52,128 nucleotides of DNA from an uncultured bacterium (GTDB lineage Bacteria; Bacillota; Clostridia; Oscillospirales; Ruminococcaceae), in assembly GCA_905214265.1 (NCBI GenBank), contig CAJMLQ010000004.1:1-52128 (forward strand). The letters run 5' to 3'. Position numbers and translations under genes: made by a program. How positions within the stretch are numbered: the stretch's first letter is position 1; each line of letters opens with the position of its first letter. Positions 41,214-49,544 of the stretch are shown here, one piece after another. Below the pieces are notes generated by a model. That model was not told where the DNA came from. It saw nothing but the letters and a program-made list of their open reading frames with translations, and made no database searches.

Positions 41214-41369
41214 ATGAAGTATGTTTGCACCGTCTGCGGATGGGAGTATGATGAGGAAGCGGGATCTCCCGATCAGGGCATCGCTCCAGGGACCAAATTT
41301 GAGGACCTTCCGGAGGATTTTGTCTGTCCGATGTGCGGAGTTGGCAAGGACATGTTCGAGGCCCAGTAA
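41214..41369 (+). CDS. Rubredoxin
   Basis: 51 residues. Small iron protein with one Fe bound by four cysteines: C5-TV-C8-G and C38-PM-C41-G, the two CxxCG knuckles, with the usual WEYDEEAG and LPEDFVCP segments. Cytoplasmic electron carrier. AAAGGAG lies 8-9 bases before the ATG. The flavodiiron gene follows, and rubredoxin is the usual electron donor to that enzyme. A strong terminator lies between the two genes, so rubredoxin may be made in excess. Confidence 0.95.
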   Translation: MKYVCTVCGWEYDEEAGSPDQGIAPGTKFEDLPEDFVCPMCGVGKDMFEAQ

Positions 41370-41373
41370 GCAG

Positions 41374-41405
41374 AACAGCGGGCGGGTGACCGCCCGCTGT
41401 TTTTG
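41374..41405 (+). terminator. Terminator after rubredoxin
   Basis: AACAGCGGGCGG pairs with CCGCCCGCTGTT around a GTGA tetraloop, followed by TTTT. Stem of 12 base pairs. Confidence 0.88.
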
Positions 41406-41457
41406 AAAATATAGTGTTAAAAAAATAACGAGCAACCAGGAAAGGCGGAATTTCAAT

Positions 41458-42663
41458 ATGGCGGCAGTAAAACTTTTGAAGGATCTTTATTCAGTGGGAA
41501 TTTTGAACCCCGGACTGCGGGTTTTTGATATCGTGATGACGACGGAATACGGCACATCCTACAACTCCTATCTTGTACGGGGCGGGGAGAAGACCGCGCT
41601 GGTCGAGTGCAGCCATCTGGATTATTTTGAGCAGTATCTGGCCAATATCCGGGAGGTCTGCGAGCCTTCCGTTATCGACTGTTTGGTGCTCAACCACACG
41701 GAGCCGGATCATGCCGGAGCGGTGGCGCGGCTGCTGGAACAGAATCCGGAGATGGAGATCTACTGCTCCCAGGCGGCTTCTATCTACATCCGGAACATCG
41801 CCAACCGGACGGATCTGAAGCTCCATGTGGTCAAGGACGGCGAGACTTTGGACCTGGGTGGAAAGACCCTGGAGTTCCGCATTGCGCCCTTTCTCCACTG
41901 GCCGGACTCCATGTTCACCTGGCTGCGGGAGGATCGGGTGCTGTTCCCCTGTGACTTTTTGGGAAGTCATTACTGCGAGCCCTACACCTGGGATTACAAC
42001 GTCACCCGGCCGGAGGCCTACGAGACGGCGTTCAGAGGCTACTATGACGCGATCTTTGGGCCGTTTCCCGCCTATGTCCGCAAGGGGCTGGACAAAATTG
42101 CCGATCTGGATCCGGCGATGGTCTGCACCAGCCATGGGCCGGTTCTGACCAAGGGCTGCCGGCTGGAGTACGCCAAGGAAAAATATGCCGAGTGGTCCGC
42201 GCCGCGGAAAAACGAGGTTTTGACGGTGCCGGTCTTCTATTGCAGCGCCTATGGCAACACGGCCCAGCTGGCGGAGAAAATCTGCGCGGGCATCAAGAAG
42301 GCAGTTCCGGGGGCATCCACGGAGACCTTTGACATCATCAAGCATCCCATGGCGGAGCTGGCGGCCAGGCTCAACTCCTGCGACGGGTTTGCCATCGGGT
42401 CGCCTACCATCAATCGGGATGCGGTGCCGCCGGTCTGGGTTCTGCTGAGCCATGTGGACGCTATCAACAGCGGAAAGCGTCCGGCTCTGGTCTTTGGGTC
42501 CTACGGCTGGAGCGGTGAGGCAGCTGGCAACATCAAGGCCCGGCTGGAAGGGCTGAAGATGTCTGTTTTTGAAGAACCTTTCCGGGTGACCTTTGTCCCC
42601 AGCGAGGAGGATCTGCAGAAGGCGGAAGAGCTGGGAGAGCGGTTTGCCGCCTCCATCCGATGA
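41458..42663 (+). CDS. fprA: Flavodiiron protein (FprA, A-type flavoprotein), oxygen/NO reductase
   Basis: 401 residues. Reduces O2 to water and/or NO to N2O, protecting the anaerobe. The N-terminal metallo-beta-lactamase-like diiron domain has all ligands at canonical positions: H80, E82 and D84 in HTEPDH, H147 in FLHWPD, D166 in CDFLGSH, and H226 in SHGP. The C-terminal flavodoxin domain starts at about residue 250 with VFYCSAYGNTAQLAEKI for FMN binding and continues with FGSYGWSGEA. No third rubredoxin or reductase domain is attached, which agrees with a separate rubredoxin gene next door. AGGAAAGGCGG lies upstream. Confidence 0.95.
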   Translation: MAAVKLLKDLYSVGILNPGLRVFDIVMTTEYGTSYNSYLVRGGEKTALVECSHLDYFEQYLANIREVCEPSVIDCLVLNHTEPDHAGAVARLLEQNPEMEIYCSQAASIYIRNIANRTDLKLHVVKDGETLDLGGKTLEFRIAPFLHWPDSMFTWLREDRVLFPCDFLGSHYCEPYTWDYNVTRPEAYETAFRGYYDAIFGPFPAYVRKGLDKIADLDPAMVCTSHGPVLTKGCRLEYAKEKYAEWSAPRKNEVLTVPVFYCSAYGNTAQLAEKICAGIKKAVPGASTETFDIIKHPMAELAARLNSCDGFAIGSPTINRDAVPPVWVLLSHVDAINSGKRPALVFGSYGWSGEAAGNIKARLEGLKMSVFEEPFRVTFVPSEEDLQKAEELGERFAASIR

Positions 42664-42685
42664 CTGACACTGCCCTTTGAAAAGA

Positions 42686-42723
42686 CAAAAACGTCCAGAG
42701 TTTTTGTGCTCAGGACGTTTTTG
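42686..42723 (+). terminator. Terminator after the flavodiiron gene
   Basis: CAAAAACGTCC pairs with GGACGTTTTTG, with AG/CT pairs continuing inside, followed by TTTT. Confidence 0.8.
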
Positions 42724-42787
42724 TTTTACAAGAGAAAAGCAGCACAAGTGCTTGTGTGCTTTTGATCTGAAAGGAGGATCTCCGTTT

Positions 42788-44068
42788 ATGAGCAAGGAAC
42801 TTCCCATCTCCGAACTGCAGCCGGTTATCGGCGCGGTCAAGAAACGGCTGGCCGGCCGGCCAAAGCTGGCGGCGCTGTTTGAGAACTGTTATCCAAATAC
42901 GCTTGCAACGACGACCAGAATTTTAGACGACGGTTCGACGTTTGTCTTTACAGGTGATATTCCCGCCATGTGGCTGCGGGATTCTTCCGCCCAGGTACGG
43001 CACTATATCGGCGCGGCAAAGGGATCAGAGTCTCTGTCCGCTTTGATCGAGGGGCTGATCCGGCGGCAGATGTTCTGCATTCAGCTGGACCCTTACGCCA
43101 ACGCCTTCAATGAGGAACCAAACGGCAAGTGCTGGGAACGGGACGAGCCCCTGCAGAGTCCCTGGGTCTGGGAGCGGAAATATGAGACCGACTCCCTCTG
43201 CTATCCGTTCCAGTTGGCTTGGCTGCTCTGGAAGGCCACGGGGCGAACCTTCTGTTTTGACGGCACCTTCCGTGATGCGGCCAGGACAGTGCTGGATATC
43301 TGGCGGTGCGAGCAGAATCACGGAGAAAACTCCCCTTATTATTTCATCCGCCGAAACTGCCCGGCCACCGACACCTTGTCTCACGGCGGAAAGGGCGCTC
43401 CGGCGGCAGTGACCGGCATGACCTGGTCCGGGTTCCGGCCCAGCGACGACGCCTGTGTCTACGGATATCTGATCCCGTCCAACATGTTCGCGTCGGTGGT
43501 GCTGGGGTATCTGGCGGAGATCTTTGAGACGGTATATCAGGATCGGGAGCTGGTCGCCCGGGCGGAGGCCCTCCGGGAAGAAATCGACGCAGGCATCCGA
43601 AAATACGGTATTGTGGAGCATGAGATATTCGGGAAGATTTACGCTTATGAGACCGATGGGATGGGGCATTACACCCTGATGGACGACGCCAACGTCCCCA
43701 GCCTGCTGTCCATTCCGTATCTGGGCTGGTGCGGGCCGGATGATGAGATTTACCGCAATACCCGGCGGTTCGTCCTTAGCAGCGCGAACCCGTTCTACTA
43801 TGAGGGAACGGCGCTGAAGGGCGTGGGGTCCCCCCATACCCCGCCGCGGTATGTCTGGCACATCGCCCTGTCCATGCAGGGGCTGACCTCCGGAGAGCGG
43901 GAGGAGCAGGAAGAGCTTCTGCAGATGCTGGAAAACTCCGACGCGAGCACAGGGTACATGCACGAAGGCGTTTTCGTGGATGATCCGGGGCAGTTTACCC
44001 GGCCGTGGTTTGCGTGGTCCAATTCGCTGTTTTCGGAGTTTGTACTAAAATATCTGGAGATGGAGTAA
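42788..44068 (+). CDS. GH125 family exo-alpha-1,6-mannosidase
   Basis: 426 residues. Glycoside hydrolase family 125 (formerly DUF1237), an inverting metal-independent exo-alpha-1,6-mannosidase with an (alpha/alpha)6 fold. Strong family signatures are FTGDIPAMWLRDSSAQVRHY near residue 60, ETDSLCYPFQLAWLLWK, GMTWSGFRPSDDACVYGYLIPSNMF, the YAYETDGMG loop and DDANVPSLLSIPYLGW, with ANPFYYEG and HIALSMQGLTS near the end. There is no signal peptide. The start MSKELPISEL has AAAGGAGG upstream; the longer frame runs into the previous terminator. It would complement the GH92 enzyme in trimming mannose chains, although it lies in a separate unit. Confidence 0.92.
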   Translation: MSKELPISELQPVIGAVKKRLAGRPKLAALFENCYPNTLATTTRILDDGSTFVFTGDIPAMWLRDSSAQVRHYIGAAKGSESLSALIEGLIRRQMFCIQLDPYANAFNEEPNGKCWERDEPLQSPWVWERKYETDSLCYPFQLAWLLWKATGRTFCFDGTFRDAARTVLDIWRCEQNHGENSPYYFIRRNCPATDTLSHGGKGAPAAVTGMTWSGFRPSDDACVYGYLIPSNMFASVVLGYLAEIFETVYQDRELVARAEALREEIDAGIRKYGIVEHEIFGKIYAYETDGMGHYTLMDDANVPSLLSIPYLGWCGPDDEIYRNTRRFVLSSANPFYYEGTALKGVGSPHTPPRYVWHIALSMQGLTSGEREEQEELLQMLENSDASTGYMHEGVFVDDPGQFTRPWFAWSNSLFSEFVLKYLEME

Positions 44069-44251
44069 AACGTCCTGGATGGGCACAGCTGCGCCATGCA
44101 AGAGGGAAAATATGGCCTTGTAATATGCAAGCAGATACGCGTGAAAAGTGATTAAGAAAAGGAAAGACAAAGCTATGCGTCTTCTTTTTGGCAATTCAAA
44201 ACATCGGAGATGGTAAACCCTGTTTTCGTGAATGTCCAAATTGAATAGAGA
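44069..44251. other. Non-coding gap, nothing recognised
   Basis: Between the GH125 stop and the next terminator I see no gene with a ribosome binding site, no promoter of quality and no RNA fold I can name. A 22-codon frame (near 44150-44215) has no supporting features. Confidence 0.4.
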
Positions 44252-44294
44252 AAAAGCGGAGTAACCCTGAAATTTCAAGGTTACTCCGCTTTTT
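44252..44294. terminator. Bidirectional terminator between convergent genes
   Basis: AAAAGCGGAGTAACC pairs with GGTTACTCCGCTTTT, 15 base pairs, with T-runs on both strands. It serves the GH125 gene on plus and the DUF4363/DUF421 unit on minus. Confidence 0.85.
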
Positions 44295-44338
44295 GCGTTT
44301 TCTTATCTTGTCTTTGCGGTCGGTGCCAGGCGGGTTGC

Positions 44339-44716
44339 TTACAGGATGTTTTCGATGTTCGGGATTTCCTGGTGGTAGATGTTGCGGACGGAAAAAATCG
44401 CTTGGCGGATGCGGACCTGGAAATCTTCGCTCATCCGGCGGCGGAGCAAGGCGACACATTCTTCCAAGCGGTCGCTCATTTCTTCCAGGGGGGCCTCATG
44501 GACGAAAACGCCGATCCAGTGCTCTTTTTGGTGCCAATCGTCCTGGATGGACTTAAGCTCTTTCAGGGCGGCTTCCTCGTCGGAGAGGGCCAGTTCCGCG
44601 ACCGCCTCCAAGCGATCTGCCACCTGGTCCGTGTATTCGCCGAGCCAGAGAAGGGACCAGATCCCGGCGGCCAGAATGCCCCCGATCATGCAGCAGATGA
44701 CGATCAGACGTTTCAT
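44339..44716 (-). CDS. DUF4363 family protein
   Basis: 125 residues. One N-terminal transmembrane helix (IVICCMIGGILAAGIWSLLWL) followed by a helical extracellular domain with the family's W-x3-W-like spacing in DDWHQKEHWIGVFVHEAPLEEM. Function is unknown; members are common in spore formers and often follow a DUF421 gene, as here. The start overlaps the stop of the DUF421 gene by 4 bases (ATGA), so the two are translationally coupled. Confidence 0.8.
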   Translation of the reverse strand: MKRLIVICCMIGGILAAGIWSLLWLGEYTDQVADRLEAVAELALSDEEAALKELKSIQDDWHQKEHWIGVFVHEAPLEEMSDRLEECVALLRRRMSEDFQVRIRQAIFSVRNIYHQEIPNIENIL

Positions 44717-45405
44717 GCGGCGCCTCCCTTCAGGGGGACTTGGTCCATGGGAACGATGAAATACTTGCAGCTCCGGTCCGCCGTCATGAGGAAAACGTCC
44801 TGTTCGGTGTAGCGATTTTCCCGAAGGGTTGCAGTCAGCCAGGCTTCGGTCAGCCCGTAGGCGTCCAGGGCGGTGCGGATCACCTTGCCGTCGCTGATGA
44901 TGACGGTGGGCGGATCGGCGTCTTTGCCCTTGAGGTCCAGCATCTGGGCGGTGACGGTCTGGGCCGCGTGCTTTTGCAGGATGTTTACCTGGCCGGTGGT
45001 TTCGACGATGGCGTACTGGACGTCCCGAATATCAAAAATGGACTTCCCGCGGAGGGTCTCCATAAGGTCGTCGATGGAGAACCGCAGCTTCTTCATGGCG
45101 GTTTGGTCGATCTGGCCGTTTTGGACGATGATCATCGGCTTGCCGGACACCAGGGTTCGGAAACGCTTGGAGCGCAGGGAGATGCTGGAGATGATCAGTT
45201 CGAAGCCCACCAGCACCACAATGGGAACCACGCCCATGATCATGGGGATGGAGTTGTCCTCAATGGGGAGGGAGGCAATGTTGGAAATGAGGATGGTGAT
45301 GACCAGCTCCGAGGGCTGCAGCTCGCCGAGTTGGCGCTTGCCCATCAGGCGGAGGCAGAAAATGATCAACAGGTATAAAAGAATGGCGCGAATAAAGACA
45401 ATCAC
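44713..45405 (-). CDS. DUF421 (YetF-type) membrane protein
   Basis: 230 residues. Three N-terminal transmembrane helices, then the cytoplasmic YetF-type domain. Signatures are RLMGKRQLGELQPSELVITILISNIAS and SGKPMIIVQNGQIDQTAMKKLRFSIDDLMETLRGKSI. Family members in spore formers have been linked to spore properties, but the molecular role is unclear. It is paired with the DUF4363 gene and divergent from the germinant-receptor operon, which suggests expression in or for the spore. Confidence 0.88.
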   Translation of the reverse strand: MIVFIRAILLYLLIIFCLRLMGKRQLGELQPSELVITILISNIASLPIEDNSIPMIMGVVPIVVLVGFELIISSISLRSKRFRTLVSGKPMIIVQNGQIDQTAMKKLRFSIDDLMETLRGKSIFDIRDVQYAIVETTGQVNILQKHAAQTVTAQMLDLKGKDADPPTVIISDGKVIRTALDAYGLTEAWLTATLRENRYTEQDVFLMTADRSCKYFIVPMDQVPLKGGAA

Positions 45406-45431
45406 AAGAGGACCTTCCTTTCCTTGCCGGA

Positions 45432-45462
45432 CGCATAATTTTTCCTTTTCCCGCGCATACTG
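45432..45462 (+). promoter_or_regulatory. Candidate sigma-G-type promoter of the gerABC operon
   Basis: CGCATA, 18 bases, CATACTG. This matches the forespore sigma-G pattern (TGMATA, 17-18 bases, CATAMTA) at 5 of 6 and 6 of 7 positions. Germinant-receptor operons in Bacillus are sigma-G dependent, so position and pattern agree. No sigma-A promoter of comparable quality is visible here. Confidence 0.45.
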
Positions 45463-45551
45463 TTGCTTGAACCCGCAGGCGGCCGGATGAAACCGGAATG
45501 ATTTTAGTATCGCCGCCCTGCTGGAACTTATACCGAAAAGAGGCGAACGCT

Positions 45552-47090
45552 ATGAGAAGGAATCCGCGTTCCGGCCGAAAGGTCCCATCTGTCCATTCCG
45601 CAGAAACCCGGGAACCGATAGCGGAGGAGACAGTCCGGAGGCTGAGCTCCAATCTGAGCCAGAATTTGATCCTCCTCCGGGAAAAGCTCTGCAATTCCGC
45701 CGATCTGGTGACGCGGCCGGTGACTGCCGGCGGCGTGCGGATGAGCTTTGTGATGATTGAGGGGATGACCACCCTGTCCAAGCTGGACGAGGCGGTGATC
45801 CGGCCGCTGATGACCCGGCAGTTTGCCAGCGGGCAGGAGGCTTTCGACTTTATTGAGCAGACGGCCATTGTGGGAGACGTGCAGGATGTTTATGAATTCG
45901 ACCGGCTGATCCAGCTCATCACTTCGGGATTTGTGGCAATCCTCATCGACGGGATGCCTACCGCCATCGTCATGGGGGCTCAGGGGTTCGAATACCGCTC
46001 CATTTCTGAGCCGGACAGCGAGGTCAACGAGAAGGGCTCCCGGGAGAGCTTTACGGAACCGATCAAGGTCAATATCAGCCTGATCCGCCGGCGGATGAAG
46101 TCCGGACAGATCTGTTTTGAGATGATGGATGTGGGGACCGAGAGCAAGACGGCGGCCTGTCTGGTATACAGCCCCCAGGCGGTCAACGGCCAGCTGCTGG
46201 ACGAGGTCAAGCGGCGGCTGGCGGAGATCCCGCTGAAAATGGTGCTGGATACCGGTTATCTGCAGCCGTATCTGGAGGGAAAACCCCTTTCCATTTTCAG
46301 CGAAGTCGGGACGACGGAACGGCCGGATACGGTCTGCGCGAAAATCGAAGAGGGACGGGTCGTAATCCTGCTGGATGGAACGCCCCATGCGCTGATCGTG
46401 CCGTACCTGTTTGTCGAGAACTTTCAGAGCTTCGACGACTATTCCAACCGGCCGTATTTCGCCACCTTTATCCGGCTGCTCAAATATTTTTCCTTTTTTG
46501 TCAGCATCCTGCTGCCAGGAGCTTATGTGGCGGTGTCCACCTTCCATCCGGCGGTGCTGCCTCATGCCCTGCTTTTCAACATTGCGTCGGCAGAGGAGAC
46601 CACGCCGTTCCCGCTGATGGTGGAGGCGATCATCATCCATTTGATCTATGAGATCATGCGGGAGGCAGGACTGCGGCTCCCCAGGCCGGTGGGGCATGCG
46701 GTGAGCATTGTCGGTGCGCTGGTCATCGGGGATGCGGCAGTGACAGCCGGCATTATCGGCGCTCCCATGGTCATGGTCGTGGCGCTGACCGCCATCAGTT
46801 CTTTTGTAGTGCCGTCGCTCTACGAGCCGGTGGTGGTACTGCGGTTCGCCTTTATTGTCCTGGGCGGACTGACCGGGCTTTATGGGATTTCCCTGGTGAT
46901 GGCCATGTTGCTGGTGAATATCTGCCAGATCAACAATTTGGGCGTACCCTATACGTCTCCGGTGACGCCGCTGACCCCGCGGGCTATGCGGGACGTTTTT
47001 GTACGGGCCGGTTGGAAACGAATGGCCTCATCGGAACGGCTGCAGGATCTGCGGGGCAGCGACCTGGATCACACCAGCCTGCGGCGCTGA
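45552..47090 (+). CDS. gerKA: Spore germination protein, GerA/GerKA family
   Basis: About 512 residues. A-subunit of a germinant receptor in the spore inner membrane. The N-terminal soluble domain carries LSQNLILLREKLCNSADLV and SEVGTTERPDTVCAKIEEGRVVILLDGTPHALIVPY; the C-terminal part has about five transmembrane helices with SYYRFATFIRLLKY-like YFATFIRLLKYFSFFVSILLPGAYVAV, and VSIVGALVIGDAAVTAGIIGAPMVMVVA. The start at the ATG preceded by GAGG is preferred; an ATG 18 codons upstream is possible. It is the first gene of an A-B-C operon, in the usual order; the symbol marks the family, not proven orthology. Confidence 0.92.
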   Translation: MRRNPRSGRKVPSVHSAETREPIAEETVRRLSSNLSQNLILLREKLCNSADLVTRPVTAGGVRMSFVMIEGMTTLSKLDEAVIRPLMTRQFASGQEAFDFIEQTAIVGDVQDVYEFDRLIQLITSGFVAILIDGMPTAIVMGAQGFEYRSISEPDSEVNEKGSRESFTEPIKVNISLIRRRMKSGQICFEMMDVGTESKTAACLVYSPQAVNGQLLDEVKRRLAEIPLKMVLDTGYLQPYLEGKPLSIFSEVGTTERPDTVCAKIEEGRVVILLDGTPHALIVPYLFVENFQSFDDYSNRPYFATFIRLLKYFSFFVSILLPGAYVAVSTFHPAVLPHALLFNIASAEETTPFPLMVEAIIIHLIYEIMREAGLRLPRPVGHAVSIVGALVIGDAAVTAGIIGAPMVMVVALTAISSFVVPSLYEPVVVLRFAFIVLGGLTGLYGISLVMAMLLVNICQINNLGVPYTSPVTPLTPRAMRDVFVRAGWKRMASSERLQDLRGSDLDHTSLRR

Positions 47091-47104
47091 AAGGGAGGAA
47101 TTGC

Positions 47105-48217
47105 GTGGAGAAGAATCAGATATCGGTCTTTCAGCTTGTAATCTTGCTGTATGTCTGCCGTTCCTTCAATCTGTTTACCGCGGCACTCCACGACGTTGGA
47201 GCGGGTTATGGACTTGTTCATCTGGCGGCCTTTCCGGTAGCGGCGGTTTTTCAGCTGCTGCTGATACTGCCGGCATATTTCCTGATGCGGGCTACCGGAA
47301 GAGGGCTGGGGGAGACGGCGGCATATACCATGGGGCATTGGGGCGTTTGGTTTCCAGTGCTGGGGGTGGGATATCTGCTGGTTACCACTTCGCTGACGGT
47401 GTACAGCATGGCGGATTTTCTGGTCAACGCTGCTTTTTCCGGGGCAAACGCAGTGTTTTTCATCGTCACGCTGGTCTTGGCGGCGGGATATGCGGCTATG
47501 ATCGGAATCGAAGGAATTTCCCGCGCGGCGCTGATCCTTTTTGTGATTTTTACATTGGGGCTGCTGTTGATTTTCTTCGGAGTCGCGGAGCGGATCGATC
47601 CGGTCAATGTTCGGCCGCTTTTGGATGGCGATCCGGTCCGTTCCGTCCTGAAGGGGGCGTGGATGATCACGGCACGGTCGTCGCCGACGTTTTTGTTCGC
47701 CCTGTTGGCACCGCAGGTCCGCGGAAACGGCGCGGGAAAGGGGTTTGTATTCTATTTGCTGGCCACGCTGGTGCTTCAGGAGGCTGTGACATTTTTGATT
47801 TCTTCGGTGCTGGGGGATTTGGCTGCTGCTAAGGCCTTTCCGCTGTTCACACTGACCACAATTGCGCGGATCTCCGTCTTTCAGCGGATGGACGCAGTCC
47901 ATCTGGGCATCTGGGTCGCGATTAGCTTTCTGCGGGTGTCGGTGAGCTTTTGGGTGTGCCGGGAGCTGCTTCAGCCGTTTGTGCCGGGAGGAAAGACGGC
48001 GGCCAGAAGAAAATGGATCCTGCCTTTTCTGATGATCGCGGTGGCATGCGGCGCGGCGGCTATGACATGGAACAAGCAGATGCTTCAGAAAATGCTGGAT
48101 CTGCTTTCGGGTGGCTGGCCACTGGCGGTGGTGCTGTTTCTTTCACCGCTGGTGATGCTGGTGGTGGGCAGTATCCGGAAACGGCTGCGGAAGGGGGTAT
48201 CCCATGAGTCGGATTAA
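47105..48217 (+). CDS. gerKB: Spore germination permease, GerB/GerKB family
   Basis: 370 residues, about ten transmembrane helices of the APC-like endospore germination permease family. It opens NQISVFQLVILLYVCRSFNL, and carries the AERIDPVNVRPLLDGDPVRSVLKGA segment. B-subunits are thought to bind the germinant within the membrane. The start is GTG with GGGAGGA upstream, 14 bases after the A-gene stop. The end overlaps the C-gene by 14 bases. Confidence 0.9.
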   Translation: MEKNQISVFQLVILLYVCRSFNLFTAALHDVGAGYGLVHLAAFPVAAVFQLLLILPAYFLMRATGRGLGETAAYTMGHWGVWFPVLGVGYLLVTTSLTVYSMADFLVNAAFSGANAVFFIVTLVLAAGYAAMIGIEGISRAALILFVIFTLGLLLIFFGVAERIDPVNVRPLLDGDPVRSVLKGAWMITARSSPTFLFALLAPQVRGNGAGKGFVFYLLATLVLQEAVTFLISSVLGDLAAAKAFPLFTLTTIARISVFQRMDAVHLGIWVAISFLRVSVSFWVCRELLQPFVPGGKTAARRKWILPFLMIAVACGAAAMTWNKQMLQKMLDLLSGGWPLAVVLFLSPLVMLVVGSIRKRLRKGVSHESD

Positions 48218-49382
48218 TGCGGCGGCAGCCGCTGTGCTGGTGGTTTGTGCGGGGCTTCTCAGCGGGTGCCGGTGGATCCCCATTACCGATCTGCAGGATC
48301 GTGCCATTGTCCAGGGGGTCGGCGTCGACTGGAAGAACGACGAATATATGGTGACGATGCAGGTGTTCAGCCCGGAGGGTTCCGGAGGACAGACCATTGT
48401 CGACCCATCTAAGGAAAATGCCAAAATCATCACCTGCCGCGGTGCGTCGATCTCTCAGGCAGTGGCAAATTCCGCGAAGGATCAGGGTAAGGAGTTTTAT
48501 CTGGGGCATAACCGCGTCGTCATTTTGGGCGGGGGAACCTGGAAGCGTCCCATGCAGGAGACGCTCTCCTATTTCGGGAACAGCCCGGATTCCCGGCTGG
48601 ACGTTACGATACTGGCGACGCCAGGGGAGGCATCTGCAATTTTAGACGTCGGGATCTCTCAGACGATCCTCCCGGCAATGTCCATTGAAAACACCGTTCG
48701 AAACGCAGAAAAAAGCGGCCTTTCAGCAGAGATTCTGTTGGTGGACGTCATCCAGGCGCTGACACAGCCCCACCGTTCGGCAGTGATCCCCATTATTGAG
48801 CCGATGGAAAAGGAGAACAGTGAGAAGCGGGATCTGAGGGCTATCGAACTCACGGGAATCGGGATTTTTTCCCAAAGTGAAAACGAGGGGATGCTGAAGG
48901 GCGCTGCGGCCAGAGGGCTTCTTTTCCTGCGCAACGAGATTCAAAGCGTTTTGTACCCGGTACAGAGCGAGGATTATGAACGGGCCACGGTAGAGCTGTA
49001 TCAAAGCAGGACGAAAATCATTCCCCAGGTGTCAAAGGACCACCTTCACTTCCATGTGGAGATCGCCGCAGAAGGCATGCTGGTGGAAAAGTTCCTTCGA
49101 GAAGAAAAGGAATTCACCATCCAATCCCTGTTCCGGTTGGAACGGGAGGTGGAGCGGCAGATCGAGACGGACTGCCGCGAGGCCTGGCAGAAAAGCGGAA
49201 AGGAGTCCCACAGCGACGTGTTTTTTCTGGGGGATCTGGTCTGGAATGACCAGCCGGAGCTTTGGAAGGCGCTTCGGACGGAGTGGAAAGACAGGCTGGA
49301 CCAAATCACCTTTGAGTATGCAGTCCATGTAGATATTGACCGGGCCGGCATGCAGGGGCTGGTCGCGGCAGGAGAGGGCTAA
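48204..49382 (+). CDS. gerKC: Ger(x)C family spore germination lipoprotein
   Basis: 392 residues. C-subunit, a lipoprotein on the outer face of the spore inner membrane. The lipobox LLSGC has its Cys at about residue 22, followed by the family opening RWIPITDLQDRAIVQGVGVDW. Further signatures are the EFYLGHNRVVILG strand, DSRLDVTI, and the C-terminal DVFFLGDLVWNDQPELWKAL. The gene overlaps the B-gene, completing a full three-subunit receptor; the germinant cannot be predicted. Confidence 0.92.
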   Translation: MSRINAAAAAVLVVCAGLLSGCRWIPITDLQDRAIVQGVGVDWKNDEYMVTMQVFSPEGSGGQTIVDPSKENAKIITCRGASISQAVANSAKDQGKEFYLGHNRVVILGGGTWKRPMQETLSYFGNSPDSRLDVTILATPGEASAILDVGISQTILPAMSIENTVRNAEKSGLSAEILLVDVIQALTQPHRSAVIPIIEPMEKENSEKRDLRAIELTGIGIFSQSENEGMLKGAAARGLLFLRNEIQSVLYPVQSEDYERATVELYQSRTKIIPQVSKDHLHFHVEIAAEGMLVEKFLREEKEFTIQSLFRLEREVERQIETDCREAWQKSGKESHSDVFFLGDLVWNDQPELWKALRTEWKDRLDQITFEYAVHVDIDRAGMQGLVAAGEG

Positions 49383-49436
49383 AAAGAAACGCCGTGGATT
49401 CCGCTAAAACAGCGGGATCTGCGGCGAATTTCTTTT
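49383..49436 (+). terminator. Terminator of the ger operon
   Basis: AAAAGAAA...CCGCT pairs with AGCGG...TTTCTTTT in a long imperfect stem with an AAAAC loop, ending in a T-rich run. Confidence 0.6.
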
Positions 49437-49544
49437 GTGGGTTTGCTGAAATTTGCAGAAATGTAACGAATTTTAACGAATCTGTATCCCTTTGCCGGTC
49501 GAAAATAGAGTATAATAAAATCAAGTTCTGAGGGGAGGGATAGG

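Noticed and set aside
44150..44215. 22-codon frame after the GH125 gene
   Set aside because: Chance length, no ribosome binding site and no recognisable peptide family.
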